Shown here: positions 10,681 to 23,160 of the stretch, piece by piece
Position numbering within the stretch: position 1 is the stretch's first letter
Layout of the letters: each line of letters opens with the position of its first letter
Assembly (NCBI GenBank): GCA_033064195.1
Contig: JARBJD010000151.1
Location: forward strand, 1 to 64,000
Source: Blattamonas nauphoetae
Taxonomy: Eukaryota; Preaxostyla; Oxymonadida
DNA length: 64,000 nt
Direction of reading: 5' to 3'
Made by a program: the position numbers and the translations under genes
Notes under the pieces: model-generated
Databases searched by the model: none
Seen by the model: only the letters and a program-made list of their open reading frames with translations
What the model was told of the DNA's origin: nothing

Positions 10681-12707
10681 GAGCTCTCTTACCAGTCGCT
10701 CCTCACAAACCTTAGCTCCCACTCCATTGAGATAAGGTCCATGAAGTGGCCCACAGGTCCTTTTGATCCAAATGATTTCACAAATCCCTGAACTATGAGT
10801 GCTATCCGAACCCGAGGAACGTAAAATTTTCCCTTATGGACACAATTCCCTGGAATTTCGAGTCTGGATCGACATTTACAGACAGTCACGAACGGCCTTT
10901 TGTCAACTCCACCCTCAGCTCCGAGTCATGCTGCGCCTTCCATAACACACAACAAACTGCCCTCTAAGAAGCAATTTTCTGACCAGGTGACACTAAAAAC
11001 GAAAAGATATACAAGATAGCACGAATGAGCTCTGACAAGTCTGAAGGAAGAATCATCAAGTCTGCCTTCCTCGAATGGTTATGGTAATGGAGCTACAAAC
11101 ACGACACTATATCGAAGTCGGATGAATTGCAACGAAGGTGCAATAAGCAGAAAGCACTCATAGTTCACTCCCTCTTTCCTCGATCAACTTTGATGGGAAC
11201 TCCTTGAGAGGATCCTCATTGCGCAAGGAAGAACACTCCAGTGCACGATTGATTGGTTGATTTCCGTGTTGATGTATTGTTTGAACAATACTCACAACAA
11301 CTTAGACGCTCCAGCATGTGATCGAGGAGGACAAGAATAGTGGCTTTCGCAGGTCACATCGACCATGGACACTCCAATTATCCTCTTCTAGGCTGCCATC
11401 GCCACTGATAGATCAACCAGAGTCGACACAGATCCCCCTTTTCTCTTCATATCGGCAAGACATAACCGCTCGTTATCCTGACGCTATTTAGACTTGTGGA
11501 TCGTCAGCATATTATTTTATGATGTTCGGAACAATGTCACTTCAGCCTTTGACATCTGCGGGATCATTATATCAGTATTGAAGGTTCACGATTTAACCAA
11601 TCTCCCCATGCATGCAGGTGGAGGCAAATCGATCACTTTGTGCACAAGTCTCATCATCTTCCAAGTTTTATTCACAATCGCCCTGCAATTTTCAAGAAGG
11701 AGGCCGTTTCATCAAACTCTCTGGCTCGAACGGCGATTTAGCTATTCTTCAGGATCTTCATCGAACGCTGTACGTATAAGAAGGAATGGTGTTACTGGTA
11801 GACACACTGCCTTTGGTGGAGTCACTGGCTACGGGTCCAGATTTGTTTTTCACGACGTCAGGATCCACCGAATCGCAAAGAGTTAATCCACTCCTCTATC
11901 TTAGTCTCTCTATTTTCAAAGAGGAACAGTCTTGACATCGACAGCCATCGAAACAATGGTATTGACACTGACAGTTCCATATAGACCAGCACACACTCGA
12001 CGACAATGATGTGTGGTAACAAATCAGTACAGTTCAACAAGATTGGAACAACTTACTACCTTAGTGGAATTTGAGGTTCAACACGGCAAGGTGCAGATGT
12101 GGACATCCACAGCTCCAACAGGGAACACTCCGACGTAGTAGCATTCACCTCAGGCGGGAACCCGCCCTCCACTTTACCAGTCTAACATGGAAGTTAAATC
12201 GACGATGAGCTTAGTGAGATTCCTTTTGGCCCTCTCGCACTTATGAAAATGATATTCACCAACTCCGTTGACAACGCCCTCAAAGATCCTCTGATTTTCT
12301 CTCCAAAGCCACCAGTGTCGAGATCGTGATGTGGATTCAGTAAGGGGAAAGACTGGACTGATTTGAGTGTATTAATGCAGCATCCTCCTCAGCATCACGT
12401 CTCCCAAGTTTCACTCACCTCTCTCAAACTCCGTCGGACGAGATCGCTGTCTCGTTTTGGGTGAATTACGCTTGAATCGTCTCTGTGCCCTAACCTCTCT
12501 CAACCGCAGAGATGATCGTTGATTCATTAACTGCGCTGAAAGGGAAATCAGAAAACAGTGAATTAGGGGAGCCACCAATTAATCTCAAATGGCAGGTCCT
12601 CGACGTCCCAAGTGCCACGAGATGAGTCTGGATGAACACAGGAGTCAAGACACTCTGGTTCATATCTCTCGTGGACCGCTCTCCGCACTTCAAGCATCGG
12701 ATCCGCG

Positions 12708-13094
12708 TCAGCACATCAGTCGAAGGGCGCTCCAAGACGAGCTCACAGAGTTACCAACAAAGAGTGTTCCTCTCGAACCCGAGTGACGACGAACCACCCG
12801 ACAGTCGGACATCTCGAATGCAACTCGTTGCACAGTCCTTACTCCTCCAATAGCAGTCGCAGCACAATTGATGAACTGACACCTGGTCACGATGAGAGCA
12901 GTCACTGTCATTTGGACGTCCAGCCCACAGCCCGTTCGTTGCAATAATGGTGAAATTGTCAACACGCAGTGGACGAAATCACAGTTTTTCGAGAGAAAGA
13001 GAACCATGATACGATAAAGCTCGCAATACACTCCCTTGAGTGGCCGCCAATCAATCTTCGAATCTGAGGGGCGAGCCAACGACATCGTCCCCAC
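12708..13094 (-). pseudogene. Decayed beta-helix gene piece inside insertion A
   Basis: Strand-turn repeats such as ALIVTRCQFINCAAT and RVAFEMSDCRVV, with a hydrophobic residue and cysteine spacing like the neighbouring host family, are visible here. The flanking frames are closed, so this looks like captured and decayed host coding sequence. It may extend beyond these limits in other frames (about 12.4-13.6 kb). A match to a specific host gene cannot be made by eye. Confidence 0.4.
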
Positions 13095-14103
13095 CCAAAT
13101 CTCGGGATAACATGAACATCACTCCGCTCACCCCTGAACCGGCTGTATTTCTCGCAGACCATCCGTTGATCATGGGAGTCGCACGTCTCAGCCGTCACAG
13201 CATAGGCAATTTTTTCGCAGGCATTGTCAGACTCGTCATTGTTCGCCAAAATTCACTCTTTCATCACAACTGTTCCGTCGAACACAACCTCCATCATCCT
13301 TTATTCATCAGCCTATCGGAAACTGTCGCCGAAGAAGTCTCCATTCAGCCCCGTCACTCTAACAAGGAACTCCTGTTGACTCTCTTCGCACGTGAATGGG
13401 AAATTGTTGTGGACAAGGGTTGAAGTCAGTCACACCAGTGATGACACTCGCAACGGGGAATCTAACATCACCTCGATAGTCGTCCTGGGTTTCATCGCAC
13501 TCTCACAGTACAACGAACCGAAGATGAAAAACCGACTGTCGACTTCATCGGTGTTTTCCCACGAAGCCTTGGACGGGAGTCCAGAGGAAGAGAGTGAAGT
13601 AAGAATCTCACTCGTCGAATAATAAAGCAACTATGATCCTACTGAATACGAAGAAAGGTGCTTGAAGAGCGATGCAGACGAAGATCAGCAAGCCATCGAC
13701 GATCTCGACGAAGAAGACGACAAGACAGGTTCTTCTGATGGAGAAGAGATGGATGAAGGAGTCGGACAAGGAAATTGATCTCACTAGTGGCGGTGATGAT
13801 CTGACTGACTTCGAAAGCACAGTCATCTATCTTCTCATTACATCACTCCATTCTCCGATGTCTCCGAAATCAATATCGACAACGAAAGTTTCACCCGTCT
13901 CGTGTATCGCGTCATAGACACTCCGATTAAAGGTTCAATGCCGAGCGTCAAGGCATCCAACAATCCGAAGACTGTCAGCGATGCCATCGAGAAGAACGAC
14001 GGCCTGGATGAGCTTCCCCACACGCTCGAAACGAACAAGGAAATCTCACCGAGCAGGTTCGACGGTGTTGTGTATCCCAGAGAGTTCGACATAATCGCTC
14101 ATA

Positions 14104-15106
14104 GTCCCCTGACAAAGCCGCAAGTGTTGATAAACCCGCACAGGTGGTTGATAAACCCGCACAGGTGGTTGATAAACCCGCCCTCAAGTGGGATAAACCG
14201 TCACCAGTTCTTTCATCTTTCATTCCTTCTCCTTTCTCACTTTCACCTGCTTTTTCCTCTTTTGTTCTTTTTTCTTCAAGAAAACAAGGAAAATGGTTTT
14301 AATTGATGATGAAATGTTGTTCAAAAGTTATTTTGGAACCATTTGATGTCCAAGAGATTGTGAAGGATGAAGACTTGTGTGTCTGACTCAGCACTCCATG
14401 AGATGGCGATTGACTGCACATGGCAGAATGGAGAACGAAGGTCGGTCGATTTTAATAATCTAACTTCAATTGCTAGTTGAAATAGGTCTGCATAGACTGG
14501 CCACGTTCACTTTGATGGTTCGATTCAAGATCGTGACTGATATTTTGAGGTCCATGTTACCATTGGCAAATATTCACTAAAGAGATAAGATCATTTCTTG
14601 GAGACATCTTTTATGATGTGAGCTTTTCGGATTGGAAAGATAAATGAGTTGGGAATTGAATTGGTTGCTTTCAGGTCAGCTTGACGAGATGAGCCAAAAA
14701 TCAGGAGAAATATTCCGGAAATGGTGGATGAGTGATGTTCAGAGAGATATGATCACGGCCTGGAAGGAGGGATGATGGTTGAAAGTCGGCAAACTGTTCG
14801 GCTCAAAAAATGTTGTTCAGAGAGCTGTGACCTTGATGAATCGGGAAATCTGTGTGAACGACCAGTTCAGTGGCAGTATAGATCACATGTGTGTCAGACA
14901 AGAACGTGACTTTTCTTTTGATTCAAATCAGGCCCATGAAAACTCAGATCAATCCTAATCAATCCACTCTTCTTGATCAAAAAAGGTTCAGAGATGTGAT
15001 GGAATCCCATGGAAATGATAACGTGCAAAAGAGATGAGACACCGTGTTTGGCGGGTTTATCAACGGCGGTGCGGCTTTGTCAACCGTAGCGGGTTTATCA
15101 CGGGAC
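14104..15106. mobile_element. TA-flanked MITE, 1.0 kb
   Basis: The ends are GTCCCCTGACAAAGCCGC and, inverted, GTCCCGTGATAAACCCGC. TA lies immediately outside both (14102-14103 and 15107-15108). Subterminal GATAAACCCGC motifs repeat at 14128-14190 and, inverted, at 15050-15100. The TA duplication suggests mobilisation by a Tc1/mariner or pogo transposase. No coding frame is intact inside. It sits within insertion A and is therefore a younger layer. Confidence 0.65.
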
Positions 15107-16083
15107 TATCACCCTGAGCGCGATAGCACGGGTCCAATGTTGGAATCGGAGGAAGATTCAGTGAGAAAGGAAGAAAGAAACGCTTACCAGGGAAGAATGA
15201 ACAATAACGACGATAATCAGCCATCTCAAGATGACCTCAACGTAGCGGAATTCAAATCAGATGGCGATCCCAAAGCGTAGGAAGAGGACAAGTCCGGCCA
15301 AGCATCAGATGAAGTTAGTGGTGAAGAGCGGAGTCTCACCAAGGAGACGACGACAACGAGAATGAGTGAATAGCTGTCGGACAGAAGGCAGGACAGCTAT
15401 CGACGACGGACCTACCCGAACTGCTCGTCGCCCGCAAGGAATACTTCGCCATCAGAACAATATTTTGCCTCGGACGGAGAAACTTTCAGACACGAAAGGA
15501 AAAAATTACACTTTGTCGCGTGTAGGTTGTACTCACCGAACAGTACTGCTATAGAAGGTCGTGTTGAAATGTAATACCACCGCCGACAGATTCCAACCTG
15601 TAGTCTGAGCTGTTTCGTCATCCCACTGCAACACCATCCACCACGAGATCAAACATGAACCAGCACCAACACAATCGGAGTTGCGACATAGTCATCACAA
15701 CCGTCGTCTTCGACACGATCATATTGCCGGCTGCAGGAAGCACACGGGGTTACGGCATTCCGTTAGTCCATCGGAGCAGCCGAAATCGAATAAGTCATTC
15801 ACACTTCCTTGCTGTGCAATGTTGTTCTGTTCGACACAGTCAGATCCGTCACTGAGCAAGGACGGACCACACCAAATCACGATGACAGCCACGGATCGTG
15901 GAGTCACGGTCCCACAATGCAGTCATCATGTTCCACATAGATGGGTGATTCACTCAACAGATATACCCTTTCATTTTATTCAACTCTCTGTTTCGTCTGT
16001 TTGTTCGATAGTGATCTCTGTTCTGTTCAACTCTCAATGGAGTGGGAGCTAAGGTTTGTGAGGAGCGACTGGTAAGAGAGCTC

Positions 16084-16351
16084 CTCTTACACAAACCGAA
16101 GCTCCCACGAGTTTCCCAACCTGCCATCCTGATTTGCCCGGTCACAGTTGCCTTTGCTCCCATTTCCGTCGCGCAAGCGGCAGTTTCTTCGATCATTGGT
16201 TCGCCCTGATTGAAGAAAAAGAAGTGATATTGCTTGTAAATGAAATTAATATGGATCATTATAATTGTTGAAATGTCATTTGTCCCTCGGACCTGTGGGC
16301 CACTTCATGGACCTTATCTCAATGGAGTGGGAGCTTCGGTTTGTGTAAGAG
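16084..16351. mobile_element. Insertion B, 268-bp MITE next to insertion A
   Basis: The 25-bp ends are exact inverted copies starting CTCTTACACAAACCGAAGC (16084-16108 and 16327-16351). The inner right part (about 16290-16326) is an inverted copy of the inner left part of insertion A (10722-10761), so A and B belong to one family. B abuts A directly, and the beta-helix gene resumes at 16352. I see no clear separate target duplication. Confidence 0.65.
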
Positions 16352-16959
16352 ATGTTCAAGAACTCGTTGCTTCGCACATCCAGCTCTGTGTCGGTCAGTT
16401 CAATCAGTCCGGTCTTCCAAACACACAAATCCTCAATTTCGTTTCCGCTTCGAGCTGATTCATCCTTCACTGTGATCAATCCATCTTTCAGAATCATTTC
16501 CGATGACGATGCGGAGATGAGAACGAATGACAGTTTCGATGATCCAACCACAATGTCGATGTTCTGCATGTTCAGAAGTGCTGACGAAACCACAATCAGA
16601 GCTGATGTCGCTGATTCGGCTGCCGACGATGGAATCGAGAGAGATGGTCCACTGTTCGTTCCATTTTGCATCAGAACTGACATCCCACTTCCAATCGTCA
16701 TCGGCGACGACAGAGAAGTGCTTTTCAGCAGCGAGAACGTCGGTTGCGAGATCTCCAGTGTTCGCACAATCTTCCACGCAACATCCATCGTCGAGCAAGG
16801 ACGAGACGCAATTCCACACTTCTCGTCCATCTGTCCTGTTTCAGTGTCCACAAACACTTCATTCGCTGTTGGACGAGCGGGTGTCTTCCCAGTGAAGGGC
16901 GAAGGCGTCAGAGCGATTCCACTCTCTGAGTCAGTTGGCTCGATGGTTTCGATGAGAAT
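16352..16959 (-). pseudogene. Split beta-helix/pseudokinase gene, segment 3
   Basis: This is about 200 codons, nearly identical to the intact paralogue's segment from IETIEPTDSESG through the CGIASRPCSTMDVAWKI motif to NEFLNIS. That paralogue stretch is followed directly by the sequence that opens segment 4, which shows that segments 3 and 4 were once contiguous. The upstream side (16959) ends where a short AT-rich tract and the left end of a 9.2-kb element begin. Confidence 0.8.
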
Positions 16960-16973
16960 AGATATTTAAATAA

Positions 16974-17225
16974 TAGTAGTGTCACCAATTAGTTCCATGT
17001 CAACAATTAGTGCTTTTCTCTGATTTGATAAAGAACATGGCGAATATCAATAGTGTGAAATGATAGAGTTGACAAATTCCTCCAGCCTGAGAAAAAGATG
17101 ATTTACTACGGAATGATCAAAACGATGGGCCCGATCAACATTCACGAAAAAATGAGAGAAGAGATGCAGTTAATCATGAGAGAAAGTGGGTTTTCAGAGT
17201 TATTGGGTAATCTATTTTCATGTTT
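16974..17225 (+). repeat. Left terminal inverted repeat of the pogo-like element
   Basis: A near-perfect inverted match to 25946-26197. It includes GGGTAATCTATTTTCATG at its inner border. Sequence identity stops sharply after the following TTT. Confidence 0.85.
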
Positions 17226-17352
17226 AAAATGAAGTGAGGTGATAAATGACAGAAAAGAAAGGGTGAAATGATCCGAAAAGAAATGACAGATGAATGAAGA
17301 AAGGAATGGCTGATGACGATGAATGAGAAGGATCACAGCAGTGATGAACAGT

Positions 17353-20300
17353 CGAGGACGAAGGGCAACGCGTGGAAACAAGAGTTAGCGGACGAGGACG
17401 AAGAGGAACGCGTGGAAACATGAGTTTGCGGACGAGGACGAAGGGCGACGGGTGGAAACATGAGTTTGCGGACGAGGACGAAGGGCAACGCATGGAAACA
17501 TGAGTTTGCGGACGAGGACGAAGGGCAACGCGTGGAAACATGAGTTTGCGGACGAGGACGAAGGGCAACGCGTGGAAACATGAGTTTGCGGACGAGGACG
17601 AAGGGCAACGCGTGGAAACATGAATTTGCGGACGAGGACGAAGGGCAACGCATGGAAACATGAGGTTGCGGACGAGGACGAAGGGCAACGCGTGGAAACA
17701 TGAGTTTGCGGACGAGGACGAAGGGCAACGCGTGGAAACATGAGTTTGCGGACGAGGACGAAGGGCAACGCATGGAAACATGAGTTTGCGGACGAGGACG
17801 AAGGGCAACGCGTGGAAACATGAGTTTGCGGACGAGGACGAAGGGCAACGCGTGGAAACATGAGTTTGCGGACGAGGACGAAGGGCAACGCGTGGAAACA
17901 TGAGGTTGCGGACGAGGACGAAGGGCAACGCATGGAAACATGAGTTTGCGGACGAGGACGAAGGGCGACGCGTGGAAACATGAGTTTGCGGACGAGGACG
18001 AAGGGCAACGCATGGAAACATGTGGTTGCGGACGAGGACGAAGGGCAACGCATGGAACCATGAGGTTGCGGACGAGGACGAAGGGCAACGCGTGGAAACA
18101 TGAGTTTGCGGACGAGGACGAAGGGCGACGCGTGGAAACATGAGTTTGCGGACGAGGACGAAGGGCAACGCATGGAAACATGAGTTTGCGGACGAGGACG
18201 AAGGGCAACGCGTGGAAACATGAGTTTGCGGACGAGGACGAAGGGCAACGCATGGAAACATGAGTTTGCGGACGAGGACGAAGGGCAACGCATGGAAACA
18301 TGAGTTTGCGGACGAGGACGAAGGGCAACGCATGGAAACATGAGTTTGCGGACGAGGACGAAGGGCAACGCATGGAAACATGAGTTTGCGGACGAGGACG
18401 AAGGGCAACGCATGGAAACATGAGTTTGCGGACGAGGACGAAGGGCAACGCGTGGAAACATGAGTTTGCGGACGAGGACGAAGGGCAACGCGTGGAAACA
18501 TGAGTTTGCGGACGAGGACGAAGGGCAACGCATGGAAACATGAGTTTGCGGACGAAGACGAAGGGCGACGGGTGGAAACATAAGTTTGCGGACGAGGACG
18601 AAGGGCAACGCGTGGAAACATGAGTTTGCGGACGAGGACGAAGGGCAACGCATGGAAACATGAGTTTGCGGACGAGGACGAAGGGCAACGCATGGAAACA
18701 TGAGTTTGCGGACGAGGACGAAGGGAAACGCGTGGAAACATGAGTTTGCGGACGAGGACGAAGGGCAACGCATGGAAACATGAGTTTGCGGACGAGGACG
18801 AAGGGCAACGCATGGAAACATGAGTTTGCGGACGAGGACGAAGGGCAACGCGTGGAAACATGAGTTTGCGGACGAGGACGAAGGGCAACGCGTGGAAACA
18901 TGAGGTTGCGGACGAGGACGAAGGGCAACGCATGGAAACATGAGTTTGCGGACGAGGACGAAGGGCAACGCATGGAAACATGAGTTTGCGGACGAGGACG
19001 AAGGGCAACGCATGGAAACATGAGTTTGCGGACGAGGACGAAGGGCAACGCATGGAAACATGAGGTTGCGGACGAGGACGAAGGGCAACGCATGGAAACA
19101 TGAGTTTGCGGACGAGGACGAAGGGCAACGCATGGAAACATGAGTTTGCGGACGAGGACGAAGGGCAACGCATGGAAACATGAGTTTGCGGACGAGGACG
19201 AAGGGCAACGCATGGAAACATGAGTTTGCGGACGAGGACGAAGGGCAACGCATGGAAACATGAGTTTGCGGACGAGGACGAAGGGCGACGCGTGGAAACA
19301 TGAGTTTGCGGACGAGGACGAAGGGCAACGCGTGGAAACATGAGTTTGCGGACGAGGACGAAGGGCAACGCGTGGAAACATGAGTTTGCGGACGAGGACG
19401 AAGGGCAACGCGTGGAAACATGAGTTTGCGGACGAGGACGAAGGGCAACGCGTGGAAACATGAGTTTGCAGACGAGGAAGAAGGGCGACACGTAGAAACA
19501 TGACGTGATGCGGACGAGGACGAAGGGCGACGCGTGGAAACATGAGTTTGCGGACGAGGACGAAGGGCAACGCGTGGAAACATGAGTTTGCGGACGAGGA
19601 CGAAGGGCAACGCGTGGAAACATGAGTTTGCGGACGAGGACGAAGGGCAACGCATGGAAACATGAGTTTGCGGACGAGGACGAAGGGCAACGCGTGGAAA
19701 CATGAGTTTGCGGACGAGGACGAAGGGCAACGCATGGAAACATGAGTTTGCGGACGAGGACGAAGGGCAACTCGTGGAAACATGAGTTTGCAGACGAGGA
19801 AGAAGGGCGACACGTAGAAACATGACGTGATGCGGACGAGGACGAAGGGCGACGCGTGGAAACATGAGTTTGCGGACGAGGACGAAGGGCAACGCGTGGA
19901 AACATGAGTTTGCGGACGAGGACGAAGGGCAACGCGTGGAAACATGAGTTTGCGGACGAGGACGAAGGGCAACGCATGGAAACATGAGTTTGCGGACGAG
20001 GACGAAGGGCAACTCGTGGAAACATGAGTTTGCAGACGAGGAAGAAGGGCGACACGTAGAAACATGACGTGATGCGGACGAGGACGAAGGGCGACGCGTG
20101 GAAACATGAGTTTGCGGACGAGGACGAAGGGCAACGCGTGGAAACATGAGTTTGCGGACGAGGACGAAGGGCAACGCGTGGAAACATGAGTTTGCGGACG
20201 AGGACGAAGGGCAACGCATGGAAACATGAGTTTGCGGACGAGGACGAAGGGCAACGCATGGAAACATGAGTTTGCGGACGAGGACGAAGGGCAACGCATG

Positions 20301-21796
20301 GAAACATGAGTTTGCGGACGAGGACGAAGGGCAACGCATGGAAACATGAGTTTGCGGACGAGGACGAAGGGCAACGCGTGGAAACATGAGTTTGCGGACG
20401 AGGACGAAGGGCAACGCGTGGAAACATGAGTTTGCGGACGAGGACGAAGGGCAACGCATGGAAACATGAGTTTGCGGACGAAGACGAAGGGCGACGGGTG
20501 GAAACATAAGTTTGCGGACGAGGACGAAGGGCAACGCGTGGAAACATGAGTTTGCGGACGAGGACGAAGGGCAACGCATGGAAACATGAGTTTGCGGACG
20601 AGGACGAAGGGCAACGCATGGAAACATGAGTTTGCGGACGAGGACGAAGGGCAACGCATGGAAACATGAGTTTGCGGACGAGGACGAAGGGCAACGCGTG
20701 GAAACATGAGTTTGCGGACGAGGACGAAGGGCAACGCGTGGAAACATGAGTTTGCGGACGAGGACGAAGGGCAACGCATGGAAACATGAGTTTGCGGACG
20801 AAGACGAAGGGCGACGGGTGGAAACATAAGTTTGCGGACGAGGACGAAGGGCAACGCGTGGAAACATGAGTTTGCGGACGAGGACGAAGGGCAACGCATG
20901 GAAACATGAGTTTGCGGACGAGGACGAAGGGCAACGCATGGAAACATGAGTTTGCGGACGAGGACGAAGGGCAACGCATGGAAACATGAGTTTGCGGACG
21001 AGGACGAAGGGCAACGCATGGAAACATGAGTTTGCGGACGAGGACGAAGGGCAACGCGTGGAAACATGAGTTTGCGGACGAGGACGAAGGGCAACGCGTG
21101 GAAACATGAGTTTGCGGACGAGGACGAAGGGCAACGCATGGAAACATGAGGTTGCGGACGAGGACGAAGGGCAACGCATGGAAACATGAGTTTGCGGACG
21201 AGGACGAAGGGCAACGCATGGAAACATGAGTTTGCGGACGAGGACGAAGGGCAACGCATGGAAACATGAGTTTGCGGACGAGGACGAAGGGCAACGCATG
21301 GAAACATGAGGTTGCGGACGAGGACGAAGGGCAACGCATGGAAACATGAGTTTGCGGACGAGGACGAAGGGCAACGCATGGAAACATGAGTTTGCGGACG
21401 AGGACGAAGGGCAACGCATGGAAACATGAGTTTGCGGACGAGGACGAAGGGCAACGCATGGAAACATGAGTTTGCGGACGAGGACGAAGGGCAACGCATG
21501 GAAACATGAGTTTGCGGACGAGGACGAAGGGCAACGCATGGAAACATGAGTTTGCGGACGAGGACGAAGGGCGACGCGTGGAAACATGAGTTTGCGGACG
21601 AGGACGAAGGGCAACGCGTGGAAACATGAGTTTGCGGACGAGGACGAAGGGCAACGCGTGGAAACATGAGTTTGCGGACGAGGACGAAGGGCAACGCATG
21701 GAAACATGAGTTTGCGGACGAGGACGAAGGGCAACTCGTGGAAACATGAGTTTGCAGACGAGGAAGAAGGGCGACACGTAGAAACATGACGTGATG
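17353..21796. repeat. 40-bp satellite, about 110 units
   Basis: The unit has GTTTGCGGACGAGGACGAAG and GGCAACGCRTGGAAACATGA halves. Most variation is at one position (GCGTGG or GCATGG) plus occasional GGCGACG. Three higher-order blocks near 19490, 19800 and 20050, and the end near 21760, carry the variant with GACGTGATGCGG and GAGGAAGAAGGGCGACACG. The unit lacks stop codons in all minus frames, so three overlapping frames of about 1450-1530 codons stay open. Since 40 is not a multiple of three, the same peptide repeats every 120 bp in each frame. This is expected of a satellite, not of a protein. Confidence 0.95.
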
Positions 21797-23160
21797 CGTC
21801 TCATTTCCTTTAAATCGATGTATAACCTAGTGACGTATTCTTTCTGTCATATCTTGCGATCATGCAACCTTAAGTCCAAGCTACCAACATCTTGGTTCTC
21901 CAGCATCGTGAATCCGTGTGCGACGAAGCGAGGGGGATCCCTCGACTTTCCAGAGAGGATATCGTGAGGTGGTGAGCGTGCATTCTCGACTCTTTGATTG
22001 GAATGTTCGCCACAATTCCACCGTTTGATTCCCACATACAACTTGTGCAGTTACTGTTTGTCCGCCCAAACGAAGATCCCACGATCACTGCCACCAATCT
22101 CCGAAATCGATGATCTGTGTTCTCGCCCAATCGCGCGATCTGTCGCAACTGACGAAGCAGTTTCAATTCGGACTGGATGACAAAGCACAGATTCCATGCC
22201 TGTCCGACTTGATTGCTCCTTCGTGCAATTCCAACAAACACACTCTTCAGTAACTCATCCTCCTCCCAACGGTTAACGAAAGGGATGCAGACACCAATCT
22301 CCGAGCTCAGCGAAATCTAATTCGGATCCCTGACACGACCTGGTTGTAATGAGACTTTAGAGTCTTCCCTCGAAGATTGAGGATGTTCGAGATCGACTCC
22401 TCATGTGCGATTGAATCTGGAGCGAGCACGTGTGAATCAAAGACGTTTAAGAGTCGTTGGATTGAGTGAGTGGATTCGAGAGGCAACAGAGACACTCAAT
22501 ACTCTCCTTGGCGGACCAGAAACTGATTGTGTGAAAGATAATTCAGACTCGTCAGGAAGGAATGGACAACTTGACGACAGAGGAATGGACGCGATGACTG
22601 CATCGACGCCGGAATGTCTCGACTCAACATTCTTGCTGACTGCGAAGAACATGGTGAACTGCTGGCCGCGTTCAACACGACACACAATCATCTTCGACTG
22701 AGTGTGGATACCTACTCCATTCATGCTGCTGGCAACGACGACGAGAACGCTACCTATATTGTCAAAGACTGAAGAGACTGTGAAGCGATATGGCCTGACT
22801 TAGATGTTTCAACCGAACAAGTCTATTGAACGATTGCCTTTTCCTTGGAATCAAAACCCCGTAGAAAGAGATGCGCATCAGCAATTCCAGGCACGGATTT
22901 TAAGCGGTGTAGTGTCATACTTCTGCTGTGGGCTTTGACGGCACTGCCCCGGAAAGCAGCAGTTCACTCTACTCACTGGTATCCGGAGATGAAGAGACTG
23001 TCAGTCGTCTGAATGTGGCTCGCGCATCGATCTTCGTGTCGTCACATCGTTGGCTGACATCGACCGACGCTCAAACGAGCTCAATCGCTTTCTGAGTCTA
23101 GAACGATCATCCCTTCAGAATCGACCATGTATCTTGTCTGAGGTTCTCGGCGTCTGTCGT
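21797..23160. other. Unassigned interior of the pogo-like element
   Basis: GC-balanced sequence without a convincing gene. Frames of 60-120 codons exist on both strands (for example 21870-22241 minus and 22405-22701 plus), but none has recognisable domains. The style resembles decayed host coding sequence, as in insertion A. It could be captured DNA. Confidence 0.45.

Larger units (their letters stand above)
10681..16083. mobile_element. Insertion A, 5.4 kb with 52-bp inverted ends
   Basis: 10681-10732 and 16032-16083 are exact inverted copies beginning GAGCTCTCTTACCAGTCG. The insertion interrupts the beta-helix gene exactly between host positions 10680 and 16352. GAGCTC at both borders could be a 6-bp target duplication, but it is palindromic and so not decisive. 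No transposase is recognisable. The interior holds a decayed host-type beta-helix stretch (about 12.7-13.1 kb), acidic low-complexity frames (13.65-13.95 kb) and a TA-flanked MITE (14104-15106). Superfamily unassigned. It is non-autonomous or badly decayed. Confidence 0.7.

Noticed and set aside
17224-21804. Giant proteins of 1449-1526 residues on the minus strand
   Set aside because: They are readings of a 40-bp satellite in all three frames with no stop in the unit; nothing distinguishes one frame as coding.
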